A DNA stretch of 64,000 nt from Vibrio salinus (GCF_021272385.1 NZ_JAJSDZ010000010.1:372001-436000); one strand, 5' to 3'. Shown: positions 52,719 through 62,991, counted from the first letter of the stretch. The notes: a model not told the origin generated them from the letters alone. Translations and numbers: made by a program.

Positions 52719-52741
52719 AAAAGCCGGTAAAACCGGCTTTT
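52719..52741 (-). terminator. Terminator after dcuB
   Basis: AAAAGCCGGT (52719-52728), loop AAA, ACCGGCTTTT (52732-52741). Read on the minus strand it is followed by TT and CTTTC, 26 bases after the dcuB stop. Confidence 0.88.
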
Positions 52742-52766
52742 CTTGAATCCATTGTACTTATCTCAG

Positions 52767-54092
52767 TTAAATGAAGATTTCACCTAACATATAACCGACA
52801 CAGCACGCACCGATGACGCCGATAAGGCCTACGGCCATAAATGAATGGTTAAAGTACCATTTACCTATTTTGGTGGTACCGGAAGTATCGAAGTTGACGG
52901 TAGCGATATCGGATGGATAGTTTGGTATGAAGAAGTAACCGTATACTGCGGGCATGATACCAATGAGTAACGCCGGATCCAGACCTAAACCTAAACCAAC
53001 GGGTAACATCATCCTGGCAGTGGCAGCCTGAGAGTTTACGACTACTGATACAATGAACAGTGCCAATGCAAACGTCCATGGGTATTCCGTTACCATCCCA
53101 ATGATGCCTGCTCTGAATTCAGGAAGCGCGTATTTAAAATAAGTATCTGACATCCATGCAATACCGAAAATAGCGATGGCTGCAACCATTCCTGATTTAA
53201 ATACAACACCATCCGGGACTTTTCTGGGATCGGTTTTAGTTATCAACAGTATCAATCCACCGAATGCCAGCATCATCATTTGAATAATCACAGACATCTT
53301 GATAGGTTTTTCACCATCAACAATGGTTCTTATTTCAGGGAACATGGCAATAAAAACAATGGTTACCAGAGCCAGAAGGAAAATCATAACGGAGTTTTTT
53401 GCCGCTGGCGGAAGGTGTTCATCCAGAGAAGTGGCTGTTGTTGTCAGAATTCGTTCTTTCCAGACTGGATCTTTGAGACGGCGTTGGTATTCTGGATCAT
53501 CTTCCAGCTCTTTACCTCGTCTCAGGCTATACAGCGCCATAAACAAAGTACCGCAAAGTGTTGACGGAATTGTTACCATGAGAATTGAGACAAGACTAAT
53601 GTCCGGATTAATATTGGATAACTGAGCTAAGTAATACACAACGGCTGCTGAAATTGGCGATGCCGTAATTGCCAACTGAGATGCAACGGAAGAGGCTGCC
53701 ATTGGACGTTCCGGTCTGATGCCATTTTTTAATGCGACGTCACCAATGATAGGCATAATTGAATAAACAGCATGTCCGGTACCTAACATGAATGTGATGG
53801 TAAATGTGACAAATGGCGCAATTAACGTCACGTTTTTTGGATTTTTTCTTAATATTCGTTCAGCAACCTGAAGCATGTATTTAAGACCGCCTGCAGCCTC
53901 TAATACAGATGCACAGGTGACAACAGCCAGAATAATTAACATTACGGTGATTGGAGGAGAAGTGGGAGGCATACGGAAGACGAACACTTCAACGACCAAA
54001 CCAATACCAGATACAACCCCAAGACCGATACCCCCATAACGGGAGCCAATGTATAGCATTAACAATAAGAAGAGGAACTCTAAATATAACAT
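52767..54092 (-). CDS. dcuB: Anaerobic C4-dicarboxylate transporter DcuB
   Basis: 441 residues with about 12 helices. It resembles DcuB more than DcuA: FVTFTITFMLGTGHAVYSIM, GIRPERPMAASSVASQLAIT, ITASPISAAVVYYLAQ, VNSQAATARMMLPVGLGLG and YGYFFIPNYPSDIATVNFDT then SGTTKIGKW. DcuB exchanges fumarate for succinate during fumarate respiration. GAGG lies 8 bases before the ATG. No dcuS/dcuR or fumarase is adjacent. Upstream there is a weak ACCAATA/TATTGGT dyad but no convincing FNR site. It is a single-gene unit with a strong terminator. Confidence 0.92.
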   Translation of the reverse strand: MLYLEFLFLLLMLYIGSRYGGIGLGVVSGIGLVVEVFVFRMPPTSPPITVMLIILAVVTCASVLEAAGGLKYMLQVAERILRKNPKNVTLIAPFVTFTITFMLGTGHAVYSIMPIIGDVALKNGIRPERPMAASSVASQLAITASPISAAVVYYLAQLSNINPDISLVSILMVTIPSTLCGTLFMALYSLRRGKELEDDPEYQRRLKDPVWKERILTTTATSLDEHLPPAAKNSVMIFLLALVTIVFIAMFPEIRTIVDGEKPIKMSVIIQMMMLAFGGLILLITKTDPRKVPDGVVFKSGMVAAIAIFGIAWMSDTYFKYALPEFRAGIIGMVTEYPWTFALALFIVSVVVNSQAATARMMLPVGLGLGLDPALLIGIMPAVYGYFFIPNYPSDIATVNFDTSGTTKIGKWYFNHSFMAVGLIGVIGACCVGYMLGEIFI

Positions 54093-54288
54093 ATTGCTAC
54101 CTCAGCACTTTGACATGAAAGAAAACGTTACGGATTCAAACACCAATATAGATAATGTCCTGATATTTACGATAATTGTATATAGAATATGTTTTAAATA
54201 TTGGTATAGATCCCATTATTTCTGAGAATAAAAAGAAAACGATTAATTATCTTTTTCAATTCGTATAAATATTTAAAATTATTTATTT

Positions 54289-55152
54289 TTATAAATAAAA
54301 AAGCGCAACGGCTACAACAGAAAAACAGGATATGCGTATTTTTTGGTACCAGATCTTTTTATCGCTGTTTGCACTCAGTTTTAGTGCCATATAACTTAAA
54401 AATACGCCCCAGACGCCACGGGTTGATTGCGCAACGTTTGCTTCGACAACGCCGCTTAATGCAAAACCGGTAACCAGTAATGTTGCCGCAATAATCCAGG
54501 TTATCGCTGCCCATTTCATATGATAGATTCCGGTGACAGGGACTTTAAAAACCGGGACAAATGGTAAAAGGCAGATAGCGCAAAACAGATAATTTATCGT
54601 AATGCTAATGATTGTTCTTTCTATTCCCGATGTGCCTTTTAACTGTAATGTATAGGCTGTGATACCAAGGTCTGAGAACCCATAGCAAATACAAGCGCCG
54701 ATAATTAACAGCCCGGGTTTTACATCCAGTTTTCCTGACATGGTGGACATCCGGTAGGCAAGATACACTATCAGTCCCATGGAGGCCCATTGCTGAATCG
54801 ACAAATGTTTTTCAAAGAGAATCAGGCTAACGAATGCCAGCGTTGGTACTTTGAGAACCAGTAACGGTGAAACGACAGATGTATCGCTAATCTTTATTGC
54901 AAAGATAAGTAACAGCTGACCAATAAGGTAAGGAAGATTAGCCTGTATTAATAAATAGATGTCCTCAACTTCAAAATATTTCCAGTAGCCTAATGTAATT
55001 AATGGAATTAAAAGTATTAATCCCATAGCGAGGTGGGTCGCTATAATGATTTGTTTCGCATTATATTGGTGTCCGCGTTGTGATACTTGAGTGATAAAAT
55101 AATTCAATGCTTGAAAAAAAGCGCCAATGAGACTTGCGGTAATTCCTATCAT
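54289..55152 (-). CDS. EamA/DMT-family permease
   Basis: 287 residues, ten membrane helices in two EamA-like halves (first half from ITASLIGAFFQALNYFITQV; second half from PGLLIIGACICYGFSDLGIT). SPLLVLKVPTLAFVSLILFEK at the end of the first half is the typical helix 4-5 region. The family exports or imports metabolites by drug/metabolite-type transport; the substrate is unknown. The ribosome site is weak (CAGGCC then the ATG). It is transcribed alone, behind an AT-rich upstream region, and is 196 bases from dcuB on the same strand. Confidence 0.8.
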   Translation of the reverse strand: MIGITASLIGAFFQALNYFITQVSQRGHQYNAKQIIIATHLAMGLILLIPLITLGYWKYFEVEDIYLLIQANLPYLIGQLLLIFAIKISDTSVVSPLLVLKVPTLAFVSLILFEKHLSIQQWASMGLIVYLAYRMSTMSGKLDVKPGLLIIGACICYGFSDLGITAYTLQLKGTSGIERTIISITINYLFCAICLLPFVPVFKVPVTGIYHMKWAAITWIIAATLLVTGFALSGVVEANVAQSTRGVWGVFLSYMALKLSANSDKKIWYQKIRISCFSVVAVALFYL

Positions 55153-55595
55153 TTTTTAGGCCTGATTATGAAATTAATGTCATTTCATTATGGAATATAT
55201 AGATTGAGAGGCATTACTTTATTATTCTGAAATAAAAATAAATTTTCACAATATATTAACAATGAAACTAATTTTTTAATTCTATATTCATGTGGCCGAA
55301 AATATTAGTCTTTTTTATTAATAGAGAGTGTTTAGAGTCACAAATTATAAATTTTTTAGAAAGAGCAATAAAAAACAGAAAAAAGAATTTAAATTTTGTT
55401 TATATGATTAAATTATTTCCACAGCTGTCGATATATAAAAGCAGGTGGTTGCATATTTTTTACTTACATAACAACGATATATTCATCAACTATACTATTA
55501 GGTATCAATGAACAAAAGATTCTTTGGTAGTATTTGAGGCTAATATAACTTGAAACAACGCAATAATATTCAGAATGAAAATGAAGGAAAGCATT
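55153..55595. other. Very AT-rich divergent intergenic region
   Basis: 443 bases between the EamA gene (minus) and a chemoreceptor (plus). A 73-codon plus-strand frame at 55290-55511 is Lys/Ile/Asn/Phe-rich, lacks a ribosome site and looks accidental. No operator could be defined. Confidence 0.45.
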
Positions 55596-57485
55596 ATGCG
55601 CTTAACTCTAAAATTTAAGGTTGTTCTGTCGATGGTGGTTGCCATCCTTCTTACAGCGATGACGTTGGTTTTTATGAGCTATCGTTCTTTTGAAGACAAT
55701 AGCTGGAAAGCCATCAATAGCGAGACGAAGAATTCATTAGAAGCTCATGCTCGGGGAATTAGTGACTGGTTTTACGATAAACAATCAGCCATTGAAGGAA
55801 TGAAAGATGAGCTGGAGCGAAACCAAGATTTTGATGTTGTTCCCCATTTGAGGCAACTCATGAAATCAGGTGGGTTCGGTCTTAGTTACTACGGTAATGA
55901 AAAAGGTGAAATGTATCGTCAGGATCCGTCACTCAATAAAGCGGGTTATGATCCGCGGGTTCGTGGGTGGTACAAGTTGGCGATGAAAGAAGGCAAAGCG
56001 GTTACTACTTCACCTTACATTAGTGTAACGATGAAAGCATTGGTTGTGACTCTGGCTGATCCTGTCCGGGTTGACGGACAAATTATTGGTGTTGTTGGAT
56101 CGAATCTGGCGCTGGATAAACTAACCAAAGATGTTCTTTCTATTTCTTTTCCAGGGAATGGTTACGCGTTTCTGATGAATCAGAAAGGGAAAATTGTTGC
56201 CCATCCAAATAAAGATTTTGTGTTGAAGTCCATATCAGAAGTAGATCCTTCACTTTCTTTGAGCAAATTATTGGCTTCTGCGGAAAATAAAATGTCAGTA
56301 AATGTTGAAATTAATGGCCGTGATAAAATTCTTGCAGCAGCAAAAATTGACCATACCGACTGGATGTTAGTGTCAGTATTGGACAGAGCTACGCTTCAGA
56401 CACCTATTAATGCTTTATTGATTAAGCAGTTGCTGCTAGGTCTGGTTATTTTGGCTGTGATGGTGTTTATCAGCTCTTTCGTTGTATCGGCTCAGCTTAA
56501 GGGACTAACCCGGGTGACATTAGCATTGACGGATATAGCTGAAGGGGACGGTGATTTGACCCAAAGAATTGAGGTTGACTCTAAAGATGAAGTGGGAATT
56601 CTTGCAAATAAATTTAATGAGTTTGTTGGCAGCCTTCATGAAATGATTTCGAAAGTGAAGGATGTAACGTCTTCTATCAATAATAAGGCTGATCTGGCTG
56701 CTAATTCTGCAAGTGGCCGAAGTGACAGAGTTAAGGAACAGCAGGACCAAATCACGATGGTAGCTACCGCTGTTACCGAAATGGCGTCAGCAACGGCAGA
56801 AATCGCAAATAATGCTGAAAATACAGCTAAAAATGCTAATCAATCAGTCGAGCTGGGAAATCAGGGTTTCGAACAAATGCAGAAAAGCATGACGTCTATT
56901 AACGAACTGGCTGAGAAATTAGAAAATTCCGCTTCTATTATCCGGGATTTGGAAAATCATACAAATGAAATTTCCACCATTTTATCTACCATTAAAGGTA
57001 TTGCTGAACAAACTAACCTTCTAGCACTTAATGCTGCTATTGAGGCGGCGCGGGCCGGGGAGCAGGGGCGTGGTTTTGCTGTGGTTGCGGATGAAGTACG
57101 AATACTTTCTCAACGGACCCATGAATCAACAGAAGAGATTCAATCGAAAATTGAAGGGTTGCAAAAAGTATCAAATAGCGCGGTAGGGGCAATGACCCAA
57201 AGTCATGACCTGGTGAGTTCCAGTGTGAGTGATTTTACGCAGACCAGTGATCGTTTACAGGAAATGAGTCATGCTATTTCGCTTATCAGTGATATGGCAA
57301 CTCAGATTGCTTCTGCGGCAGAAGAACAGTCCTTAGTAACAGCTGATATAAACGGTAATACCGAGTCTGTTCGTGAACTCAGTGATGGTCTGGCTCAGGA
57401 AGCATTAACCGGTGTTGACGAAGCGCATGAGTTAAGATATCTGGCCAGCGAACTTGAGAAAGAAATTTCGCGTTTTAAATTGTAG
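55596..57485 (+). CDS. Methyl-accepting chemotaxis protein with dCache sensor
   Basis: 629 residues from the ATG at 55596, which has AAGGAAAGC upstream. Layout: membrane helix ([21 protein letters not shown]), dCache region ([69 protein letters not shown]), second helix ([19 protein letters not shown]), HAMP ([20 protein letters not shown]) and signalling domain ([20 protein letters not shown]). The amino-acid-binding dCache motif is incomplete: GVVGSN has Asn where Asp is expected, so a different ligand is likely. It is transcribed alone, ending at a shared terminator with scrA. Confidence 0.92.
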   Translation: MRLTLKFKVVLSMVVAILLTAMTLVFMSYRSFEDNSWKAINSETKNSLEAHARGISDWFYDKQSAIEGMKDELERNQDFDVVPHLRQLMKSGGFGLSYYGNEKGEMYRQDPSLNKAGYDPRVRGWYKLAMKEGKAVTTSPYISVTMKALVVTLADPVRVDGQIIGVVGSNLALDKLTKDVLSISFPGNGYAFLMNQKGKIVAHPNKDFVLKSISEVDPSLSLSKLLASAENKMSVNVEINGRDKILAAAKIDHTDWMLVSVLDRATLQTPINALLIKQLLLGLVILAVMVFISSFVVSAQLKGLTRVTLALTDIAEGDGDLTQRIEVDSKDEVGILANKFNEFVGSLHEMISKVKDVTSSINNKADLAANSASGRSDRVKEQQDQITMVATAVTEMASATAEIANNAENTAKNANQSVELGNQGFEQMQKSMTSINELAEKLENSASIIRDLENHTNEISTILSTIKGIAEQTNLLALNAAIEAARAGEQGRGFAVVADEVRILSQRTHESTEEIQSKIEGLQKVSNSAVGAMTQSHDLVSSSVSDFTQTSDRLQEMSHAISLISDMATQIASAAEEQSLVTADINGNTESVRELSDGLAQEALTGVDEAHELRYLASELEKEISRFKL

Positions 57486-57516
57486 TCGGGCTGGTTATCC
57501 GCTTCATTAAAAAGAA

Positions 57517-57538
57517 GGGCCAGGCAAATGCCTGGCCC
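57517..57538. terminator. Bidirectional terminator between chemoreceptor and scrA
   Basis: GGGCCAGGCA (57517-57526) and TGCCTGGCCC (57529-57538), a perfect 10-base GC-rich stem. Toward scrA's side it is followed by TTCTTTTT. Confidence 0.88.
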
Positions 57539-57558
57539 AGTGTTTTGCAGAATGATTT

Positions 57559-58932
57559 TTATGCTTCTGCTTTATCTTCTTTCGGTGTTAATAGGAAAGA
57601 AGCGATGAAAGCAACGATAAATGCAATACCAAAGCCGATGATGTAGTTCATAATCGATTCACTACGAACAATTGCCAGGCCGGGAATACCAGTCAGACCG
57701 ACGGAAGTCATTCCTACTTTTGTCCATACTACGTAAGCACCGCCGGCAGCACCACCAATCAAACCACCGATAAATGGCTTCATATACCGTAGATTGACAC
57801 CGAAAATGGCAGGTTCTGTAATACCCAGAATGGCGGATACGGCAGATGGAAGAGCCAGTGCAGTAACTTTTTTGTCCCGTTTTTTGAACATAACGGCAAA
57901 ACATGCACCACCTTGAGCGATATTTGCCATTGACCAGATTGGCAATAAAAAGTTAACTGCAATCGTTGGGTCGCCCAGAAGACCAAGTTCAATGGCATGG
58001 AAACTTTGGTGAATACCTGTGATAACAATCATTGAGTAGGTGCCACCAAAGACTAGCCCAGCCACTGGTCCTGCGTGTGTGTACAAGAACATTAATCCCT
58101 GAGAGATTCCATCACCAACCAGCCGTCCGAAAGGTCCGATAGCAACCATGGACACAAAGCCGGTTACTGCAAGTATGATAAACGGGCTAAGAATGATATC
58201 CAGAGCGTTTGGTACAATTTTATGTGTAACTTTCTCTACCTTACACATAAACCAGACAGCAATTAGCATAGGGAATACGGTTCCCTGATATCCGACCATA
58301 CCCACATCAAAGCCAAAGACTTCTGCGGTAGGATAACCATGGCCGATAGACCAGGCATTCATGAGTGCCGGGTGAGTCAGAATTCCCCCCAGTGTTGCAC
58401 CAAGAATTGGATTTCCGCCAAAAACTTTTGCTCCGACAAATCCGATCAGAATAGGAAGGATAATGAAAGCTGAACTTGATACCATGTCAAGCAGGTGATA
58501 CCAGAAGTTGTTTGTATCAATCAACTTATTTGTTGTCAGATAGCCAAGAATCCCCATACATAAACCACTGGCAACAATGGCTGGGATGATTGGAACAAAG
58601 ATATTTGAGAGTGTACGGGCAACTGCCTGTAATGGGTTGCCTCTGGCGCCCATATTCGCTACTTCTGCAGTTGATGCTTCTGTGATTCCTGCTGCCTGAC
58701 TAAATGCTTCAAATACCCGGTTTACAATACCGGTACCAATGATTACCTGGTACTGACCATTGTTTGTGAAAACACCTTTAACCAGATCCAGATCTTCAAT
58801 TGCTTTGGTATCAGCGATACTGGTATCGTGCAGAACCAGCCGCAGGCGTGTTGCACAATGTGCAGCACTTGCTACGTTTTCGGCACCCCCGATCAATTTT
58901 AATATCTGCTGAGCCGTTTGTTTTTCCGACAT
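57559..58932 (-). CDS. scrA: Sucrose-specific PTS enzyme IIBC
   Basis: 457 residues. The N-terminal IIB domain carries the phosphorylated cysteine in SAAHCATRLRLVLHD (C26). The IIC domain (from about residue 105) has ten or so helices, with VGAKVFGGNPILGATLGGIL, HALMNAWSIG-like loop and GITEPAIFGVNLRYMKPFIG typical of the sucrose/trehalose group. There is no IIA domain, so it should take phosphate from the glucose IIA protein. It phosphorylates sucrose during uptake to sucrose-6-phosphate, the substrate of ScrB. GAGGT lies 8 bases before the ATG. It is divergent from scrR, with a ScrR-type operator 161 bases before its start. Confidence 0.93.
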   Translation of the reverse strand: MSEKQTAQQILKLIGGAENVASAAHCATRLRLVLHDTSIADTKAIEDLDLVKGVFTNNGQYQVIIGTGIVNRVFEAFSQAAGITEASTAEVANMGARGNPLQAVARTLSNIFVPIIPAIVASGLCMGILGYLTTNKLIDTNNFWYHLLDMVSSSAFIILPILIGFVGAKVFGGNPILGATLGGILTHPALMNAWSIGHGYPTAEVFGFDVGMVGYQGTVFPMLIAVWFMCKVEKVTHKIVPNALDIILSPFIILAVTGFVSMVAIGPFGRLVGDGISQGLMFLYTHAGPVAGLVFGGTYSMIVITGIHQSFHAIELGLLGDPTIAVNFLLPIWSMANIAQGGACFAVMFKKRDKKVTALALPSAVSAILGITEPAIFGVNLRYMKPFIGGLIGGAAGGAYVVWTKVGMTSVGLTGIPGLAIVRSESIMNYIIGFGIAFIVAFIASFLLTPKEDKAEA

Positions 58933-59272
58933 TTTGTTTACCTCTTACAACCATCGAAGTGATTGCCTTATTGCGTAACGGAATCAATGGGTAACCTACA
59001 GCCATTATTGGTAGTGAGTTTCCAGGTACTTTGATTCTCTATTAATGTTAATTTTAGTGTTAGCTGTGTTGTTTCGTTATTTATAATGTTTTTGGGAACG
59101 TTTGCAGTAGTGATTTTTGTGAAAATTTATGCTTTGGTCAAAATGATCGACTAATTTTTGTGATTTGGATCTCTTAACGCATGGGGTGAAAAACTAAAAA
59201 TAAGGGTAGAATCACGCTATGGATAAAAATATTCGGTATCGATTCCGCAATTGAGACATATAAGGTAACTGA
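58933..59272. other. scrA-scrR divergent regulatory region
   Basis: 340 bases holding the promoters of scrA and scrR and one ScrR-type operator (59093-59106). A TGTGATTTGGATC half-match to a CRP site lies near 59158. No gene is seen. Confidence 0.6.
59093..59106. promoter_or_regulatory. ScrR operator O1 (scrA-scrR region)
   Basis: TGGGAACGTTTGCA, whose core GAACGTTT resembles LacI/GalR-family operators centred on CG. Its exact reverse complement occurs before scrB, which makes a shared binding protein, ScrR, very likely. Confidence 0.82.
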
Positions 59273-60259
59273 ATGGCGAGCTTACACGATGTTGCGAAAT
59301 TAGCTGGTGTTTCTAAGTCGACCGTGTCCAGAGTTGTTAATAATGAATACGGTGTAAAAAAAACCACTAAAATTAAGGTATTACAGGCTATTGATGAGTG
59401 TGGGTATGTCGTCAATCAGGTCGCTAAGGATTTAAAAAGTCAGCGCACTAATTTAATTGGGGTGGTGGTTCCCAGAATGTCTTCTCACGCTACCGCCCAG
59501 GGAGTAGACGGTTTAACAAGAACGCTGGAAAAAGCCGGGAAACACGTTCTTCTGGCAAACAGTCATCAGGCACATGAAAGAGAAGTCGAATATATTCAAA
59601 TATTTAACCAAAAGAGGGTTGAAGGCATTATTTTCTATGCGACCCATTTAGACGATCAATTGATACAGGCCATTTTACAGTCTAAAGCACCGGTCGTACT
59701 TGTCGGTCAGGATGGTTCTTTATTCAATATTCCAAGCGTGATTCATGATGATTATCGGGTTGGTTTTGAAGCGGGTCAACGCTTGTTTAATGCTGGGTGT
59801 CGGCATATTGGCTTCTTAGGAGTGCAGAAAGACGATATTGCTGTTGATGAACAGCGTTCATCCGGTTTAATAAAATCACTGAAGATGAATCGATTATCGT
59901 TAGAATTTCATGCGCACAGTGACTTCTCCATTGAATCTGGCTATAAACTGACAAAACAATATCTATCCAATTTCCCTGAAACGGACGGAATTTTTTGTGC
60001 TACTGACCGTCTGGCCGTTGGTGCCATTAATGCGTTGCGTGAAATGCGCATCGATATTGGTGTTCAGGTCAAATTGTTGGGGGTTGGTAATGATGAACTG
60101 TCAATGATCAGTCATCCTCAGTTATCTACTTTTTCATATGCTTTTGAAAAAGCAGGAGAAAATTCAGCATCTATGTTGCTGGACCGTATTGAAGGAAAAG
60201 GAGAAGAAATGAGTAAGCTTGTACTGACATTTAAAGATGTTAATAGAGAAACATGCTAA
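59273..60259 (+). CDS. scrR: Sucrose operon repressor ScrR (LacI family)
   Basis: 328 residues. LacI-type helix-turn-helix with hinge (SLHDVAKLAGVSKSTVSRVV, NNEYGVKKTT, VAKDLKSQRTNLIGVVVP) followed by a periplasmic-binding-like effector domain (GLTRTLEKAGKHVLLANSHQ, RVEGIIFYATH, GFEAGQRLFNAGCRHIGFLG, DGIFCATDRLAVGAINALRE, LGVGNDELSMISHPQLSTFS). AAGG lies 7 bases before the ATG. It sits between scrA and scrB, and two identical operators flank it. The inducer in related systems is fructose or fructose-1-phosphate. Confidence 0.93.
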   Translation: MASLHDVAKLAGVSKSTVSRVVNNEYGVKKTTKIKVLQAIDECGYVVNQVAKDLKSQRTNLIGVVVPRMSSHATAQGVDGLTRTLEKAGKHVLLANSHQAHEREVEYIQIFNQKRVEGIIFYATHLDDQLIQAILQSKAPVVLVGQDGSLFNIPSVIHDDYRVGFEAGQRLFNAGCRHIGFLGVQKDDIAVDEQRSSGLIKSLKMNRLSLEFHAHSDFSIESGYKLTKQYLSNFPETDGIFCATDRLAVGAINALREMRIDIGVQVKLLGVGNDELSMISHPQLSTFSYAFEKAGENSASMLLDRIEGKGEEMSKLVLTFKDVNRETC

Positions 60260-60347
60260 AATAATGTGTATTACATCACATTATTGAATCAAGATCTTGG
60301 CTAAAAAATAAATCATTGTTGCAGCTAAGGTCATTTTCTATTAATTT

Positions 60348-60361
60348 TGCAAACGTTCCCA
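60348..60361. promoter_or_regulatory. ScrR operator O2 (before scrB)
   Basis: TGCAAACGTTCCCA, the exact reverse complement of the operator at 59093-59106, 23 bases before the scrB start. Repression of scrB and possibly a loop with O1 are inferred. Confidence 0.82.
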
Positions 60362-60383
60362 AAAAAGTCAGGATAGGTAATAC

Positions 60384-62015
60384 ATGCATTTGAACGAATT
60401 CATACGTCTCGCCGGAGGCATTCAAAATATTTTGCGAGTGCTCCTCCCCCAAAAGAAAGTCGCACTATGTGTAAGCAATCCGGATTTGGTTGCTGAGCTT
60501 CCTGCAGACGTTGAATTGAAAAAAGTTCTGACAGAATGGCATTTAATATCAGGATCGGTTTGTACAACAGAATCAGAATTATTGGAGCTTGGAAAAGATA
60601 TTGGTGGTCAACTGCGCGCTAAAGCAATGAACTGCTTTGAGCCGACGGAATCGGTATACCGCCCTGGCTGGCATGTCTCTCCCCCTGTTGGGCTATTAAA
60701 TGATCCCAATGGATTTATCTACCATGAAGGGAAATATCATCTTTGTTATCAGTGGTATCCGTACGATTGCGTCCATAAAGATAAATATTGGGTCCAGATG
60801 TCCAGTGACGATTTAGTAAACTGGAAAAGAGAATCGGTTGCCCTGACTCCGTCTGACTGGTTTGACAGCCATGGAGTGTATTCCGGCCATGCTATCTCTC
60901 ATGAAGGTCGTATTATCGTTTTTTATACCGGTAATGCCCGCATTGGTGAAGAACGAATAAGACAGACAACACAATGTGCGGCGGTTTCGGATGATGGGGT
61001 GCACTATGAAAAACTGGGACCGTTAATTCCTTGTCCACCGGAAGGCGTTACCGGACATATTCGCGACCCCAAGGTCATTTTTCGGGATGGTATCTGGTGG
61101 ATGTTCCTAGGCGCCCAGACTGACGAATTAAAAGGACGTTTGGCGGTGTACAAGTCTTCAGATTTGAAAGAATGGAAGTTCGATGGGCTTTACGGTGATG
61201 AGTTAGCTAACGGGAACTATGGTTATATGTGGGAGTGTCCGGATGTATTCGAATTCGACGGGCAGTTCTATCTGGCATTTTCTCCACAGGGGATTGAGTC
61301 TCATAGTCCTTTGAATACATTGCCTCATCATAACCGTATAGCTGTGCTGACATTTACTGATGAAGGTGGTATAGAAATTGGAGAGCCAGTGATTTTAGAC
61401 TATGGTTTTGATTTTTATGCTTACCAGAGCGTTGAGACTCCGGATAGCCGACGGGTAATGATCGGTTGGATGGGGTTACCTGATGAGGTTAATCAACCAA
61501 GTTGTGATCAGGGATGGATTCATCAGTTTTCGCTTCCGAGGGAATTGAATTTTGCTGGCGGTAGATTAATTCAGAAGCCTTGCCGGGAACTGAAAGCTCT
61601 TCGTGGTGATGAAATTGAATTCGGTTCAGAAACTGAAATTGATCTTGGAAGGAAGCAGTTTGAGCTGATGCTCACTTTGCAATCCGGTGGGAAAATTCAA
61701 TTATTCGCTGATGATAAATACTCATGTGATCTGACGTTTGAAACGGATAAACAGCGATTGCTTCTTGACCGTTCTAATACCGAACAAAGAGAAAGTGATC
61801 TGTTACGTGAATTACCTGTTAACGGTGAAGAGGTCCGGTTACACATTCTGGCTGATAATTCTTCCGTTGAAATTTTCATTAATGACGGAGAAGCCGTAAT
61901 GACATCGCGGGTATTTACGCCAGCGTCTGCCACACGACTTATCCTTGGAGATAAGGTGAAAAATGTATCCGGATACTATCTAAATGGTGCCCGGTTGCCT
62001 TTTGCAAATCAGTAA
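60384..62015 (+). CDS. scrB: Sucrose-6-phosphate hydrolase (GH32 invertase)
   Basis: 543 residues. After an N-terminal extension of ~95 residues the five-bladed GH32 domain begins: YRPGWHVSPPVGLLNDPNGF with nucleophile D107, WGH-type substrate loop HSG-like YSGHAIS, GHIRDPKVIF (transition-state aspartate), and MWECPDVFEF with the acid/base glutamate. A C-terminal beta-sandwich follows (SSVEIFINDGEAVMTSRVF). It splits sucrose-6-phosphate from ScrA into glucose-6-phosphate and fructose. AGGATAGG lies ahead of the ATG. It faces a ScrR operator and is followed by a terminator shared with scrK. Cytoplasmic, with no signal peptide. Confidence 0.94.
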   Translation: MHLNEFIRLAGGIQNILRVLLPQKKVALCVSNPDLVAELPADVELKKVLTEWHLISGSVCTTESELLELGKDIGGQLRAKAMNCFEPTESVYRPGWHVSPPVGLLNDPNGFIYHEGKYHLCYQWYPYDCVHKDKYWVQMSSDDLVNWKRESVALTPSDWFDSHGVYSGHAISHEGRIIVFYTGNARIGEERIRQTTQCAAVSDDGVHYEKLGPLIPCPPEGVTGHIRDPKVIFRDGIWWMFLGAQTDELKGRLAVYKSSDLKEWKFDGLYGDELANGNYGYMWECPDVFEFDGQFYLAFSPQGIESHSPLNTLPHHNRIAVLTFTDEGGIEIGEPVILDYGFDFYAYQSVETPDSRRVMIGWMGLPDEVNQPSCDQGWIHQFSLPRELNFAGGRLIQKPCRELKALRGDEIEFGSETEIDLGRKQFELMLTLQSGGKIQLFADDKYSCDLTFETDKQRLLLDRSNTEQRESDLLRELPVNGEEVRLHILADNSSVEIFINDGEAVMTSRVFTPASATRLILGDKVKNVSGYYLNGARLPFANQ

Positions 62016-62034
62016 TACAAAATCTGTTTTTTTA

Positions 62035-62065
62035 AGGTGAAGCTGATAATGCTTCACCTCTTTTT
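62035..62065. terminator. Terminator between scrB and scrK
   Basis: AGGTGAAGC (62035-62043) and GCTTCACCT (62051-62059) followed by CTTTTT; an A-rich stretch and TTTTTT lie on the other side. Serves the convergent pair. Confidence 0.85.
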
Positions 62066-62067
62066 AT

Positions 62068-62991
62068 CTAGTTTTTCAGCAAGCTTAAAAGAGCATCTTT
62101 TGATGGTAATGCCGTCATTGCACCTTTTTTCGTGGTGGCTAATCCACCACAGGCATTACCCCATAGTACCGCCTCAGTGATGGTTGACTCCTGCTGCCAG
62201 TCCTGATTCTGAGACAAGCGTGCGAGTAAACCACCGACAAAGGCATCGCCTGCACCGGTTGTATCGACAGGTGATACTTTTCTTGCCGGCACTTTTTGTG
62301 AAACGCCATTAAAGGTTGCTAATGTACCTTCGGCACCGAGAGTGACCAGGATTAACGGAATCTCAAATGGACGTAAAGCCGCTAGTCCTTCTTCAATAGA
62401 GTGTGTATTCGTCAAAAGTGACAGTTCTTCTTCTGAAAATTTAACCATATCCGCAAGTTTGACGGCATCCATAACAACACTGATTAACTCATCAGGATTA
62501 GCCCAGACTTCCTCACGTAAATTTGGATCAAAGCTGACAAAGCCTCCGGCTTTTTTCATTTCACGGATGGCTGAGAATGTGGCATTCCGGCTTGGATTGT
62601 TTGCCAGTGCGATTGAGCAGCAGTGTAACCATTCTCCTGCGTTGAATGTGGCGATGTCCTCGAAAGAAAAAAACTGGTCGGCGCTGGGTTTTACCATAAA
62701 GGTAAAACTGCGTTCTCCACTGTCATCTAAATCAACGACAACGGTTGAAGTCCGGTGTTCAGAATCCAGAGCGAAATGTGTTACGCCAACACCCTCATCG
62801 GAGAGTGTCTGTTTTAAAAATTTTCCGAAGGGGTCACTACCTGCTTTACCCATAAATTCAGCTTGTCCCTCCAGCCGGGCAATCGCTACAGCAACATTGG
62901 CCGGTGCGCCGCCGGGACATTTCAAATAGCTGTTTTCGCTATCAGGGATGAGATCAACAACGGCATCCCCGGTTAACCATACTTTTTTCAC
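62068..62991 (-). CDS. scrK: Fructokinase ScrK (PfkB family)
   Basis: 307 residues from a GTG at 62991, chosen because AAAGGAG lies 7 bases upstream and the protein then begins in the family-typical way (KKVWLTGDAVVDLIPD). The longer ATG frame adds residues unlike any PfkB protein. PfkB marks: CPGGAPANVAVAIARLEGQ (first signature) and SPVDTTGAGDAFVGGLLARL with the catalytic aspartate in GAGD. It phosphorylates the fructose released by ScrB. It is convergent with scrB and has its own promoter; I find no third ScrR operator before it. Its upstream neighbour on the same strand is pncB, separated by a terminator. Confidence 0.92.
   Translation of the reverse strand: MKKVWLTGDAVVDLIPDSENSYLKCPGGAPANVAVAIARLEGQAEFMGKAGSDPFGKFLKQTLSDEGVGVTHFALDSEHRTSTVVVDLDDSGERSFTFMVKPSADQFFSFEDIATFNAGEWLHCCSIALANNPSRNATFSAIREMKKAGGFVSFDPNLREEVWANPDELISVVMDAVKLADMVKFSEEELSLLTNTHSIEEGLAALRPFEIPLILVTLGAEGTLATFNGVSQKVPARKVSPVDTTGAGDAFVGGLLARLSQNQDWQQESTITEAVLWGNACGGLATTKKGAMTALPSKDALLSLLKN

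Noticed and set aside
54093..54288. FNR site before dcuB
   Set aside because: No TTGAT-N4-ATCAA match was found; only a weak ACCAATA/TATTGGT dyad.
55290..55511. 73-codon plus-strand open frame before the third chemoreceptor
   Set aside because: AT-rich composition (Lys, Ile, Asn, Phe), no ribosome site, no recognisable domain.
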